A DNA stretch of 64,000 nucleotides from Bradyrhizobium sp. BRP22 (GTDB lineage Bacteria > Pseudomonadota > Alphaproteobacteria > Rhizobiales > Xanthobacteraceae), in contig NZ_JADYVX010000002.1 in assembly GCF_020194175.1 (NCBI RefSeq), positions 124,001 through 188,000 on the forward strand, written 5' to 3'. The first letter of the stretch is position 1. Every line of letters starts with the position of its first letter. Below are positions 7,999-14,946 of this stretch, piece after piece. The notes under the pieces are model-generated. The model was given only the letters and a program-made list of their open reading frames with translations, was not told the DNA's origin and did not search any database. The translations under genes and the position numbers were made by a program.

Positions 7999-8115
7999 AG
8001 TTATCGTTCAGAAAATGCACGCCGGCTCAATTTTGTTGACGATAACTCTGTTGCGATGCGTCGCGCTTCTAAGCGGTGTGCGGTACTCGGTCGCTAAATT
8101 TCTTTAACGATAACT
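7999..8115. promoter_or_regulatory. Three-copy ACGATAACT operator array
   Basis: The nonamer ACGATAACT occurs at 8039-8047 and 8107-8115 on the plus strand and inverted at 7999-8007. It sits in the only long intergenic gap between the divergent early clusters. The inverted copy overlaps a possible leftward -10 (TTGAGC, 18-nt spacer, CGATAA on the minus strand). The copy at 8039 overlaps a TTGACG -35-like box. This is the arrangement expected for a lambdoid-style switch operated by the adjacent Cro/YdaS-like protein. Binding is inferred from position and repetition. Confidence 0.6.
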
Positions 8116-8199
8116 TTTGCCAGCCAGCCTGGCAAAACAGGGGTTAAGTCTTTGATCCGACATGACGCAAACCCTTAGTTTTAGGGCGTTTCTAATCTA

Positions 8200-8231
8200 T
8201 TGACAGCACCGTGCGAACAGGCTCGCATATA
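8200..8231 (+). promoter_or_regulatory. Putative rightward promoter
   Basis: A perfect TTGACA at 8200-8205 is followed by a weak CATATA-like -10 at 8226-8231. The spacer is 19-20 nt, longer than ideal. It lies about 70 nt before the first rightward gene and is the best promoter candidate for the DnaA-like/histone-like cluster. Confidence 0.35.
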
Positions 8232-8298
8232 CGCGTCATGGCAATTTCGATCTGAGCAACAGCGCCACCACCATTGAATGATGGAAGGGCATTGAGCG

Positions 8299-8646
8299 AT
8301 GGCGGCTGCCATGAGTGAACACAAGCAAGACGCCGCCGCCTATCGCGCGATGGCGTTGGAATACCAGCGGCGCTGCGCGGACAGTCCGCAGATCAGCCGA
8401 TACATTCTCGCCCGCAACGCCGGCCTTCGCGCGTTCAACGTCTCGCTGGCCGATGTGCTCTCGGACTGCCGCAAACAGCACATCGCTCAACCACGGATGA
8501 AGATCATGGCGGCAACGGTGGTGCTGACCGGCGGCAGTCATAGCGGCGTCGGCCGTGTCTTCAACCGCTGGCAATCGACCGTCGCCCACGCGGTCTCGCT
8601 CTATGGCGAGAGCGTGCGTCGGGTGCTTGCGCAGGCAGCGGCATGA
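8299..8646 (+). CDS. DnaA domain IV-like DNA-binding protein
   Basis: A 115-residue protein whose second half matches the pattern of DnaA domain IV, the part that binds DnaA boxes: FNVSLADVLSDCRKQ, then QPRMKIMAATVVLTGGS, then VGRVFNRWQSTVAHAV, which parallels the DnaA signature G-x-x-F-G-x-R-D-H-T-T-V-x-H-A. No AAA+ domain is present. The D-H-T signature is changed to R-W-Q-S-T, so specificity may differ. The start at 8299 has GGAAGG about 10 nt upstream; ATG 8311 is an alternative. First gene of the rightward cluster. It could bind the host or element origin or compete with host DnaA; that is inference. Confidence 0.75.
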   Translation: MAAAMSEHKQDAAAYRAMALEYQRRCADSPQISRYILARNAGLRAFNVSLADVLSDCRKQHIAQPRMKIMAATVVLTGGSHSGVGRVFNRWQSTVAHAVSLYGESVRRVLAQAAA

Positions 8647-8736
8647 TCAAAACGGAATTTCCCACGCGAAATCGGGAAATGATTGCGAGCCGATCAGCGC
8701 AATTCAAACAATCTGATCCAACCGAAGGAGTCACAT

Positions 8737-9048
8737 ATGGCTAAAGTCAAGGGTGCACAGCCGGCATCGCCATCGGCCACGGCACCGTCGGGCGCGCCGC
8801 CGAAGAAGAAGGCGCGCAAGGCCGTGAAGCGGAAGGTGTCGCGCCCGGCCGTCGCCGCGGTCGCCAAGCGAACCACCAAGCGCCGCGCCAGGAGATCAGC
8901 CAAGCGAGCCGCCAAGGCCGCTCGGAAGGGTGCGGCGGCTGGCGTTTCGAAACTGGTGAACGCCACCAACAGCGCGCTTAGCCGCGCACACCATCGCCTG
9001 ACGGCGGTGATCGCCGAGCTGCGCTCGCTGCAACTGGCGATGCGCTGA
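8737..9048 (+). CDS. Histone H1-like basic protein
   Basis: A 103-residue protein composed mainly of Lys, Arg and Ala (PPKKKARKAVKRKVSRP, KRRARRSAKRAAKAARK) in its first 75 residues, ending in a helical TNSALSRAHHRLTAVIAEL segment. This resembles H1-like nucleoid proteins and the C-terminal tail of alphaproteobacterial HU variants. GAAGGAG lies 6 nt before the ATG at 8737, a near-ideal ribosome site; the longer frame from 8683 was rejected. It probably coats or condenses DNA without sequence specificity. A hairpin with a T-run follows it. Confidence 0.7.
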   Translation: MAKVKGAQPASPSATAPSGAPPKKKARKAVKRKVSRPAVAAVAKRTTKRRARRSAKRAAKAARKGAAAGVSKLVNATNSALSRAHHRLTAVIAELRSLQLAMR

Positions 9049-9062
9049 ACATCCGGATTGTT

Positions 9063-9098
9063 AGGCGCGCCTGATAATGGCGCGCCTGCCGTCTTTTT
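9063..9098 (+). terminator. Hairpin terminator or attenuator
   Basis: AGGCGCGCC at 9063-9071 pairs with GGCGCGCCT at 9079-9087 across a 7-nt loop, and TTTTT follows at 9094-9098. It sits right after the histone-like gene, so it may reduce read-through into the small downstream genes. Confidence 0.6.
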
Positions 9099-9117
9099 GA
9101 GAAAGGCGCAGCCCGAC

Positions 9118-9312
9118 ATGATCGCGAAAATCAGATTCGACAAGCCGAACGGCGCGGAGATCGACGACATTGCCGCTTTTATCCATGACGCACTGACATC
9201 TTGGGGCGGTCAGTTTCACCCTGACGATCCGCTGTTTCATTCGCTCAACGTCAGCCGCATTACCGTGCACGGTCAGGAATATTTCTGTGCTCAGAAGCGC
9301 TACCATGACTAG
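9118..9312 (+). CDS. Hypothetical small phage protein
   Basis: A 64-residue protein starting MIAKIRFDKPNGAEIDDIAAFIHDAL and ending HGQEYFCAQKRYHD. The ATG at 9118 has AAAGG about 12 nt upstream; the frame is open from 9058, but that extension overlaps the terminator. The next gene starts inside its last codons. No domain recognised. Confidence 0.55.
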   Translation: MIAKIRFDKPNGAEIDDIAAFIHDALTSWGGQFHPDDPLFHSLNVSRITVHGQEYFCAQKRYHD

Positions 9313-9526
9313 CGGCATCACCTACACCGAGCTGCTGACCGCGTTGTGCTGCGGTGACCGCTGTATGCGCGACGGCGAGCACTGCCACCGCCATGACTTC
9401 GGTGGTGAAGCCGACCGCGTCATGCGCCTGCTGGCCCGCGCACACCACCAGCGCGAGCTGGATATGTCCATCGCATTTCAGGAAGCCGGAAGTGACGACA
9501 GTGAGGGAGATGCATCATGCCAGTGA
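9305..9526 (+). CDS. Hypothetical small phage protein (Cys/His-rich N-terminus)
   Basis: A 73-residue protein starting MTSGITYTELLTALCCGDRCMRDGE. The segment CCGDRC...EHCHRHDFGG has several Cys and His residues and may bind metal. Its ATG overlaps the previous gene's end by 8 nt and its stop overlaps the next start, so the small genes from 9118 to 10535 form one coupled series. Function unknown. Confidence 0.55.
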   Translation: MTSGITYTELLTALCCGDRCMRDGEHCHRHDFGGEADRVMRLLARAHHQRELDMSIAFQEAGSDDSEGDASCQ

Positions 9527-9783
9527 TGACCCAACAAGATCATGACCACGAGCTGCTGATCGAACTCACCGACGACATCGGCGAGGTTCTCGAGCGGCTT
9601 CCGGATGACACGCCTGTTGCCGTGATCCTCGGCGCGTTCGGCGGCAATATCCAGCGGGTGATGAACGTGGTCGTGTCGACGGACGCCAAGCGCCAGCTTT
9701 TTGACTGGTTCATCGGGCAGCTGCACGAGAACATCGGCAGCACGATTGCCGCACCGGGACACTTCAACGGCGACAGCACCTGA
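9517..9783 (+). CDS. Hypothetical small acidic phage protein
   Basis: An 88-residue protein starting MPVMTQQDHDHELLIELTDDIGEVLERL. It is acidic, mostly helical, with VAVILGAFGGNIQRVMNVVV in the middle and DWFIGQLHENI near the end. The start overlaps the preceding stop by 10 nt. No family recognised. Confidence 0.55.
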   Translation: MPVMTQQDHDHELLIELTDDIGEVLERLPDDTPVAVILGAFGGNIQRVMNVVVSTDAKRQLFDWFIGQLHENIGSTIAAPGHFNGDST

Positions 9784-9793
9784 CGTGTTAACC

Positions 9794-10105
9794 ATGCCGC
9801 GCGATCACCTGCCGCAACGTCGCCGCTCCGAGACCTTCACCATCATGTGGGGCAACTTTCCGCACGTCGTGACCGTGGGCTTCTATGCCGATGGCCGGGT
9901 CGGCGAATGCTTCGTGACCGGCGGCAAGAGTGGCGAGACCCTGGAAGCCATTGCCCGTGATGGCGCGGTGCTGCTCAGCCTCGCGCTTCAGCATGGCGTT
10001 GACTTAGCGACGATCAGCCACGCCATCACCCGCGACAGCCAGAACAATCCGTCGTCGGTGATCGGCGCGGTGATCGACCGCCTGATGGAGGTTGAGCATG
10101 GCTAA
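9794..10105 (+). CDS. Stand-alone TSCPD-domain protein
   Basis: A 103-residue protein starting MPRDHLPQRRRSETFTIMWGN. The rest (VTVGFYADGRVGECFVTGGKSG, then ARDGAVLLSLALQHGVDLATISHAI, then VIGAVIDRL) has the pattern of the TSCPD domain, a piece otherwise found near the C-terminus of ribonucleotide reductases such as NrdJ. The NrdJ in this window has the matching region [17 protein letters not shown]...[19 protein letters not shown]...[10 protein letters not shown]. No catalytic reductase domain is present. It may bind nucleotides or modulate the host reductase; the function of the lone domain is not established. Confidence 0.75.
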   Translation: MPRDHLPQRRRSETFTIMWGNFPHVVTVGFYADGRVGECFVTGGKSGETLEAIARDGAVLLSLALQHGVDLATISHAITRDSQNNPSSVIGAVIDRLMEVEHG

Positions 10106-10535
10106 TGCTACACGTGAGCGCCGCCGGGTCTATGCCGCCGACACCAAGACGCCAGTCACGCAAACCCGCGCCGAGATCGAGGCGACGCTGGCAAAATTCG
10201 GCGCCACCGCGTTCGCGTTCGCGAGCCATCAAAAGGGCGCGACGGTGATGTTCGAATGCGCCGGCCGCCGGGTGCGGTTCGAGCTGCCGCTCAATGGCGA
10301 TGTCTCCGATGCCAAGACCGCGCGCCATCATCGCGAGCGTTGGCGCGCGCTCTTCCTCACCATCAAGTCGAAATTGGTCAGCATCGATTGCCAGATCGAG
10401 ACCTTTGAAGAGGCATTCCTGGCGCATGTCGTGATGCCCGACGGCTCGACCGTGGGCGACCGCGTGCGCCCGCAAATCGCCGACCAGTACAAGGGCGGCA
10501 ATATGCCGTTGATGCTGGCGGGGCCGGAAAAGTGA
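10098..10535 (+). CDS. Conserved phage hypothetical protein
   Basis: A 145-residue protein starting MANATRERRRVYAADTKTPV. The series RAEIEATLAKFGATAFAFA, VMFECAGRRVRFELPL, RWRALFLTIKSKL and EEAFLAHVVMPDGSTVGD is familiar from temperate phages of Rhizobiales and Methylobacterium, where it is always hypothetical. GGAGG lies 6 nt before the ATG at 10098, which decides the start over a TTG two codons earlier. It overlaps the TSCPD gene's last codons. No known fold. Confidence 0.7.
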   Translation: MANATRERRRVYAADTKTPVTQTRAEIEATLAKFGATAFAFASHQKGATVMFECAGRRVRFELPLNGDVSDAKTARHHRERWRALFLTIKSKLVSIDCQIETFEEAFLAHVVMPDGSTVGDRVRPQIADQYKGGNMPLMLAGPEK

Positions 10536-10559
10536 GTCAAATCAAGGCTGTCAGGTTCC

Positions 10560-10588
10560 TTGATAAAGCGGGCATTTTGCCCTATATA
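10560..10588 (+). promoter_or_regulatory. Promoter for xis-int with palindromic operator
   Basis: TTGATA at 10560-10565 and TATATA at 10583-10588 are separated by exactly 17 nt. The spacer itself contains the inverted repeat GGGCA-TTT-TGCCC (10570-10582), a natural repressor site between the boxes. The excisionase start is 15 nt after the -10, which leaves a very short leader. Confidence 0.65.
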
Positions 10589-10602
10589 TGAGGAATTGAG
10601 TT

Positions 10603-10989
10603 ATGCGTGCCAAAATCCCGGCACTGACTGACATCACTACCTCTACGCCATTACGTCTCGAAGTCGCGGCGCAATTGGCTTTCCCTGATGGATCGATGTC
10701 AGTTTCTGCTTTGCGCCGATTGGTTGTTGCTGGGCAAGTGTCGCACGAATTGATCGCTGGCAAGTATTACGTCACGCTTGCCGCTATAGAGGAAATGAGA
10801 TCGTCATGCCGCGTCCCAGCAAGCCGCCCTACCTCCGCAAAAAGAGGCGTGCCGGCAGAGAAACCATGTGGATCATCCGCGACGGCGACAAAGACGCTGG
10901 CACGGGATGCTATGAACATGATCGCGCAGGAGCTGAAAAAGCCCTCGCCGCGTACATCACCAAAAAGCACGACCCAAAGAAGGCGCTGA
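10603..10989 (+). CDS. Excisionase-like helix-turn-helix protein overlapping the integrase
   Basis: A 128-residue protein. The first 70 residues (LRLEVAAQLAFPDGSMSVSALRRLVVAGQVSHELIAGKYYVTLAAIEEMRSSC, interrupted here only for description) follow the helix-turn-helix/excisionase pattern 'AA..AFP.G..S...LR...A.G.L....I.GK.YVT...I..M'. The C-terminal 60 residues are Ser/Thr/Lys-rich and lie in a different frame over the integrase start, an arrangement I recognise from other rhizobial elements. GAGGAA lies 9 nt before the ATG. It should direct the integrase towards excision. Confidence 0.75.
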   Translation: MRAKIPALTDITTSTPLRLEVAAQLAFPDGSMSVSALRRLVVAGQVSHELIAGKYYVTLAAIEEMRSSCRVPASRPTSAKRGVPAEKPCGSSATATKTLARDAMNMIAQELKKPSPRTSPKSTTQRRR

Positions 10990-11987
10990 GCGCTAACGAC
11001 GTAAACACGATCAAGATCACCGACGTTTGCTCGCTCGAAATTCGACACATCAGTAAGCGCAACATCGATCAGACGTATAAGAACCAACTGATCTCCGCCA
11101 TCCAGCGCATCGGCAATTGGTTTGCCGATTACACCATCGGCGATCTCGATGGCGCGCTGCAAGAACGGTACGCCGAAGAGCGCTTAACAGAGACCGGTGC
11201 ATCAGCGTTTCGTGATCTGAAGTTATTGCAGGCGGCGATCAATCGTTGCGTTAAGAAAACCAAGGGCGGCATCCAGCCGAAGTTCAGTGCGACGCTACCG
11301 CCCGCGCCAAAGTCTCGCGAGCGCTATTTAGAGCGCGGCGAGGCCGCGAAGATGTTGTGGACCGCTTGGCGATATCGCAAGGCGACCAAACTAGCGACCA
11401 GCAAGGGTCGCCACACGCTGCGCCATCTCGCGCGATATATCCTTGTCGGTCTCTACACTGGTTCGCGCAACGGCGACATCTGCAACGCGGCTGTGATCCC
11501 GACCATCGGTCGCGGTTATGTCGATCTTGAGCGCGGCATCTTCAAGCGCAAGCCGGACAACAAGGAGGCGACCAGCAAGCAGCAGCCGACAGTGCCGCTG
11601 CCGCCTCGCCTGCTTGCGCACATGCGTCGCTGGAAGCGGCTCGGCATCTCCAACCACTCCGTTGTCGAATTCATGGGCAAGCCCGTAAAGCGCGTTCACG
11701 ATGGCTGGGAAAGCCTCGTTGAGAAGGCTGGGCTCGGGACTGACGACAAGCGCCGCAAGGTGGTGCGCCACACGCTGCGCCACACTGCGATCACGTGGTA
11801 CCTTGACGCGGGGGTGGATATCGAGCTGGTGAGCCAATATTGCGGCGTGTCGGTCGAGACCATTCGCAAGACCTACCGGCACGAGACGCCGCGCACGTTC
11901 GACAACTTGCTGGGCGTGAAGCTGAGTCGCTCCCGAAAACCAAACGTTTCCGGGACCGTTTCCGGGACCGCGCAGCGGCAGAATTAA
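10806..11987 (+). CDS. Tyrosine recombinase (phage integrase)
   Basis: A 393-residue site-specific recombinase that should integrate and excise the element. The C-terminal catalytic domain shows R221 (GSRNGD), H322-x-x-R325 (HTLRHT), and the nucleophile Y357 in RKTYRHETP, preceded by YCGVSVETI. The N-terminal 170 residues contain the arm-binding and core-binding regions (ISKRNIDQTYKNQLISAIQ...). Its first 184 nt overlap the excisionase gene in another frame. The tail encodes VSGTVSGT from a tandem 12-bp repeat. It lies at the edge of the element, as expected for int next to the attachment site. Confidence 0.93.
   Translation: MPRPSKPPYLRKKRRAGRETMWIIRDGDKDAGTGCYEHDRAGAEKALAAYITKKHDPKKALSANDVNTIKITDVCSLEIRHISKRNIDQTYKNQLISAIQRIGNWFADYTIGDLDGALQERYAEERLTETGASAFRDLKLLQAAINRCVKKTKGGIQPKFSATLPPAPKSRERYLERGEAAKMLWTAWRYRKATKLATSKGRHTLRHLARYILVGLYTGSRNGDICNAAVIPTIGRGYVDLERGIFKRKPDNKEATSKQQPTVPLPPRLLAHMRRWKRLGISNHSVVEFMGKPVKRVHDGWESLVEKAGLGTDDKRRKVVRHTLRHTAITWYLDAGVDIELVSQYCGVSVETIRKTYRHETPRTFDNLLGVKLSRSRKPNVSGTVSGTAQRQN
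11946..11969 (+). repeat. Tandem 12-bp repeat at the end of int
   Basis: GTTTCCGGGACC occurs twice in a row at 11946-11957 and 11958-11969, and GTTTCCGG recurs at 12027. The copies encode VSGT-VSGT in the integrase tail. Short direct repeats near the end of int can be arm-type integrase sites; that is a guess. Confidence 0.55.
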
Positions 11988-12179
11988 AAGAATCCTTCAA
12001 AAACAAGTACATGCGTCTAACCCGCCGTTTCCGGCGGGGAAAGGGCGGCATCCACCACTGGTCAGCCTGCACTCCCCGTGAAATAGTTCCGCGCCAACCA
12101 AGATCCGCGAGCCCGCAGCGCGGAAAATCACAAGAATCCGGAATTCGCACCGGAGAAGCCAGAGGAAGCCCCAACAAAG
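11988..12179. other. Intergenic junction between element and host genes
   Basis: About 190 bases between int and the esterase. It contains a perfect 7-bp hairpin CCCGCCG-TTTC-CGGCGGG (12021-12038) without a T-run. The element's right attachment site most likely lies here, but no tRNA 3' end or recognisable core could be seen, and the left end is not available for comparison. Confidence 0.4.
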
Positions 12180-13130
12180 ATGCCCGTCGTTCTCGATCCC
12201 GATGCCGCCGCTGTCTTCAAGGCGTTTCAGGAGGCCGGCCGCCCCGCTTACGAAACGCTGACCGCTCCCGAAGCACGCGCGTATTACCTGCAGGCGCGCT
12301 TTGTCAGTAATCCGGAGCCGCCGGAGCTGGCGCAGATCGAGCCGTTATCGATCCCCGCCCCGCACGGCGCGATCCCGGCGCGAATCTACCGGCCGAAGAA
12401 GCTGCGCCAGAAGGATGGGATGTCTCCGGCGCTGGTGTTCTTCCACGGCGGCGGCTGGGTGATCGGCGATCTCGACACTCATGACGTGGTCTGCCGCAAG
12501 CTTGCCGATGAAGGCGAGCTGATCGTGATCTCCGTCGACTACCGCCTTGCGCCCGAGCACAAATTCCCCGCGGCCGTGGAGGATGCCATCGCCGCGACGA
12601 AATGGGTGGCGGCAAACGCAAGGCAGCTCGGCATCGACGCCGCGCACTTGTGCGTCGGCGGCGACAGTGCCGGCGGCAATCTCGCCGCTGTCGTGTCGAT
12701 CGCTGCGCGCGATGAGGGCAACCCTGCGATCGCGGGACAGGTGCTGATCTATCCGGCGGTCGATTTCGCGATGACGCATCCCTCGCACAGCGAGCCCGAA
12801 ACCAGCATCCTGCTCACCCACTCCGTCATCCGCTGGTTTCGCGATCACTATCTCAGCAGCGCCGCCGACGCGCATGACTGGCGCGCTTCGCCGGCCCGCG
12901 CAAGCACCCTGATCGGCCTGCCGCCGGCCTTTGTGCTGACCGCCGGCGCCGATCCCTTGCGCGACGAAGGCGACGAATATGCCGAGCGTCTCAAAGCGGC
13001 CGGCGTGCCCGTGACCTACAAGCACTTCCCCGGCCAGTTCCACGGCTTCTTCACCATGGGCAAACTGCTCGACCAGGCCAACGTCGCAGCAAGCGATATC
13101 GGCGCGTGGCTGAAACAGTTGAACGCGTAA
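12180..13130 (+). CDS. HSL-family alpha/beta hydrolase (esterase)
   Basis: A 316-residue esterase of the hormone-sensitive-lipase group. HGGGW at 89-93 forms the oxyanion hole and GDSAGG at 161-166 carries the nucleophile S163. D258 (GADPLRDEG) and H288 (GQFHGF) complete the triad. YRLAPEHKFP is also typical of the family. No signal peptide, so it acts in the cytoplasm, probably on short-chain esters. It is the first host gene to the right of the element and converges on the GlxA-type regulator. Confidence 0.92.
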   Translation: MPVVLDPDAAAVFKAFQEAGRPAYETLTAPEARAYYLQARFVSNPEPPELAQIEPLSIPAPHGAIPARIYRPKKLRQKDGMSPALVFFHGGGWVIGDLDTHDVVCRKLADEGELIVISVDYRLAPEHKFPAAVEDAIAATKWVAANARQLGIDAAHLCVGGDSAGGNLAAVVSIAARDEGNPAIAGQVLIYPAVDFAMTHPSHSEPETSILLTHSVIRWFRDHYLSSAADAHDWRASPARASTLIGLPPAFVLTAGADPLRDEGDEYAERLKAAGVPVTYKHFPGQFHGFFTMGKLLDQANVAASDIGAWLKQLNA

Positions 13131-13142
13131 CCGAACGGGCGA

Positions 13143-14090
13143 CTAGACGCTTTCCCCCGCCCTCGCCGCCCGCCGCAGCGATTGCGGAGGCTGGCCGAAG
13201 GCGCGGATGAAGGCGCGTCGCATCCGCTCCGGATCGCGGAAACCGGTCGCCTCCGCGACGCGTTCGATGGCTTCGGCGGAGGACTGCACGCGCTGCCGCG
13301 CCACCTCGATGCGCAGGCGCTCCACCGCCTTCGATGGCGTGGTGCCGGTCTCGGCGACGAAGGCGCGGGTGAAGTGACGCGAGCTCATGCCGGCCTTCTC
13401 CGCCATGTCCTCGACCGTCAGCGGCGCATTGAGATGCTCGCGCGCCCAGGCGAGCAGCGGGCCGAAGCGGCCGTTTGCAGCCTTCAACTCCAATAGCGAG
13501 GAGAACTGGGACTGGCCGCCGCTGCGGCGATGATAAAGCACGAGCTGCCGCGCGGTCTTCTGCGCGATCTCCTCGCCGTAGTCCTCGGTGATCATCGCTA
13601 GCGCGAGGTCGATGCCGGCGGTGATGCCGGCCGAGGTCCAGATGTTGTCGTCGCGGGTGAAGATGCGATCCGGCTCGAGTTTCACTTTCGGATAGGCGGA
13701 AAGAAAATGCTTGGTCCGCTGCCAATGCGTGGTGGCGCGTCGGCCGTCGAGCAGGCCGGCTTCCGCGAGGATATAGGCGCCCGAGCAGACACTGGCGACG
13801 CGGACACCGCGCCTGGCGAGCCCGCGCACGAATGCCAGCGTCTTCGTACACTTCGCCGCCGCGCGCACGCCCTCGCCGCCTGCCACCACCAGTGTGGTGA
13901 TCGCCGCTGACGGTCGCAGGCCCCGCGCGAACATCTCGGCGCCGGACGACGAACGCACCGGCCCTGGCGTCACCGCGATCACCTTCAGCTCGGGTGGATT
14001 GCCGGCAAAGCGCGCGGCGATCTCGAAGGCCGAGATCGGGCCGGCGGCATCCAGCAATTGAAAGTCCGGAAATACGAGAACGCCGATCAT
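13143..14090 (-). CDS. GlxA-family AraC-type regulator with DJ-1/PfpI sensor domain
   Basis: A 315-residue transcription factor. The N-terminal part is a DJ-1/PfpI-like domain (MIGVLVFPDFQLLDAAGP..., and VASVCSGAYILAEAGLLDGRRATTHW around the nucleophile-elbow cysteine). The C-terminal 100 residues are a pair of AraC-type helix-turn-helix motifs (VEDMAEKAGMSSRHFTRAF..., RVAEATGFRDPERMRRAFIRAFG). The ATG at 14090 follows GGAGAAG. It is transcribed divergently from a DJ-1/PfpI-family gene, a common regulator/target pairing. Confidence 0.9.
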   Translation of the reverse strand: MIGVLVFPDFQLLDAAGPISAFEIAARFAGNPPELKVIAVTPGPVRSSSGAEMFARGLRPSAAITTLVVAGGEGVRAAAKCTKTLAFVRGLARRGVRVASVCSGAYILAEAGLLDGRRATTHWQRTKHFLSAYPKVKLEPDRIFTRDDNIWTSAGITAGIDLALAMITEDYGEEIAQKTARQLVLYHRRSGGQSQFSSLLELKAANGRFGPLLAWAREHLNAPLTVEDMAEKAGMSSRHFTRAFVAETGTTPSKAVERLRIEVARQRVQSSAEAIERVAEATGFRDPERMRRAFIRAFGQPPQSLRRAARAGESV

Positions 14091-14211
14091 CGGGGCTTCT
14101 CCTGTCGACGTCAGAACCAAAGGGCTGAGTCCTGAAATAAGGGAATTATGCCATTTTGGACATCAGGCCACCATGCCATTCTGTCGCGGTCAACGGATAT
14201 TTGAGGCCCCC

Positions 14212-14898
14212 ATGTCGACCCCGCTACAGATCGGACTTCTGGTGTTTCCCAAGGTGACGCAGCTCGACCTCACGGGGCCGCTGCAGGTGTTCTCCTCCGT
14301 GCCCGGCGCCAAAGTGCATCTGGTATGGAAACGGATCGAGCCGGTGCCGAGCGATACCCCGCTGGCGCTGACGCCCACGGTCAGCTTCGTCGACTGCCCG
14401 CAGCTCGACGTGATCTGCGTTCCCGGCGGCATGGGCGCCGACGACATGGCGAACGATGAGGAGATGCTCGCCTTCCTGCGCAAGCAGGCGGAGGGCGCAA
14501 AATATATCACCTCGGTGTGCACAGGATCGCTGGTGCTCGGCGCCGCCGGCCTGCTTAGGGGTTATCGCGCCACGACGCATTGGTCAGCGATCGATTTTCT
14601 CGCAGCCTTCGGTGCGATCCCGACGCGGACGCGGGTCTGCGTCGATCGTAACCGCATCACCGGCGGCGGCGTCACCGCCGGCATCGATTTCGCGCTGACG
14701 CTGGTGTCGGAGCTCGTCGACCGCAAGACGGCGCAAGCCATTCAGCTTCGTCTCGAATACAACCCGAAGCCGCCGTTCAATGCCGGTTCGCCGGATACCG
14801 CACCAGCCGAAATCCTCGCCTTCATGAAAGAGAAGATGGCATCGTCACAGGCGCGCCGTGGCGAACTGATCGCCCGCGCCGCGGCGCAGCTCGGATAA
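14212..14898 (+). CDS. DJ-1/PfpI family protein, isonitrile hydratase-like
   Basis: A 228-residue protein starting MSTPLQIGLLVFPKVTQLDLTGP. The nucleophile-elbow region SVCTGSLVLGAAGLLRGYRATTHW matches isocyanide hydratase-like members of the DJ-1/PfpI superfamily, where the cysteine attacks the isonitrile carbon. C-terminal VTAGIDFALTLVSEL is also conserved. The ATG at 14212 follows a GAGG; a longer frame from 14173 has no support. Substrate is inferred from family. A strong terminator follows. Confidence 0.82.
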   Translation: MSTPLQIGLLVFPKVTQLDLTGPLQVFSSVPGAKVHLVWKRIEPVPSDTPLALTPTVSFVDCPQLDVICVPGGMGADDMANDEEMLAFLRKQAEGAKYITSVCTGSLVLGAAGLLRGYRATTHWSAIDFLAAFGAIPTRTRVCVDRNRITGGGVTAGIDFALTLVSELVDRKTAQAIQLRLEYNPKPPFNAGSPDTAPAEILAFMKEKMASSQARRGELIARAAAQLG

Positions 14899-14914
14899 AT
14901 CGCGAGCCAAAGAA

Positions 14915-14946
14915 AAAGGCCGCCAGGTTTCCCGGGCGGCCTTTCC
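14915..14946 (+). terminator. Rho-independent terminator after the DJ-1/PfpI gene
   Basis: AAAGGCCGCC at 14915-14924 pairs with GGCGGCCTTT at 14935-14944. It begins 16 nt after the stop codon and ends in a short T-run. Confidence 0.85.

Larger units (their letters stand above)
1..12150. mobile_element. Right part of an integrated phage-like element
   Basis: The region holds a tyrosine integrase and excisionase at its right edge. Inward lie two divergent early-type clusters: a repressor-led leftward set with primase, nucleases and an SSB-like protein, and a rightward set of small genes. Genes are tightly packed with ATGA-type overlaps, which is phage-like. Host metabolic genes begin at 12180. 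No capsid, portal, terminase or tail genes are visible, so it could be a prophage whose late genes lie to the left, or a replication/integration island without structural genes. The left boundary is outside the window and no att duplication could be found. The right boundary is an estimate placed between the integrase stop and the esterase. Confidence 0.85.

Noticed and set aside
11262-12054. 14-bp direct repeat AAGGGCGGCATCCA (11262 and 12041) as attachment site
   Set aside because: One copy lies inside the integrase gene, so they cannot be attL/attR; probably chance or arm site.
11988-12179. tRNA gene as integration target
   Set aside because: No cloverleaf or GTTCGAATCC-type arm is visible next to int.
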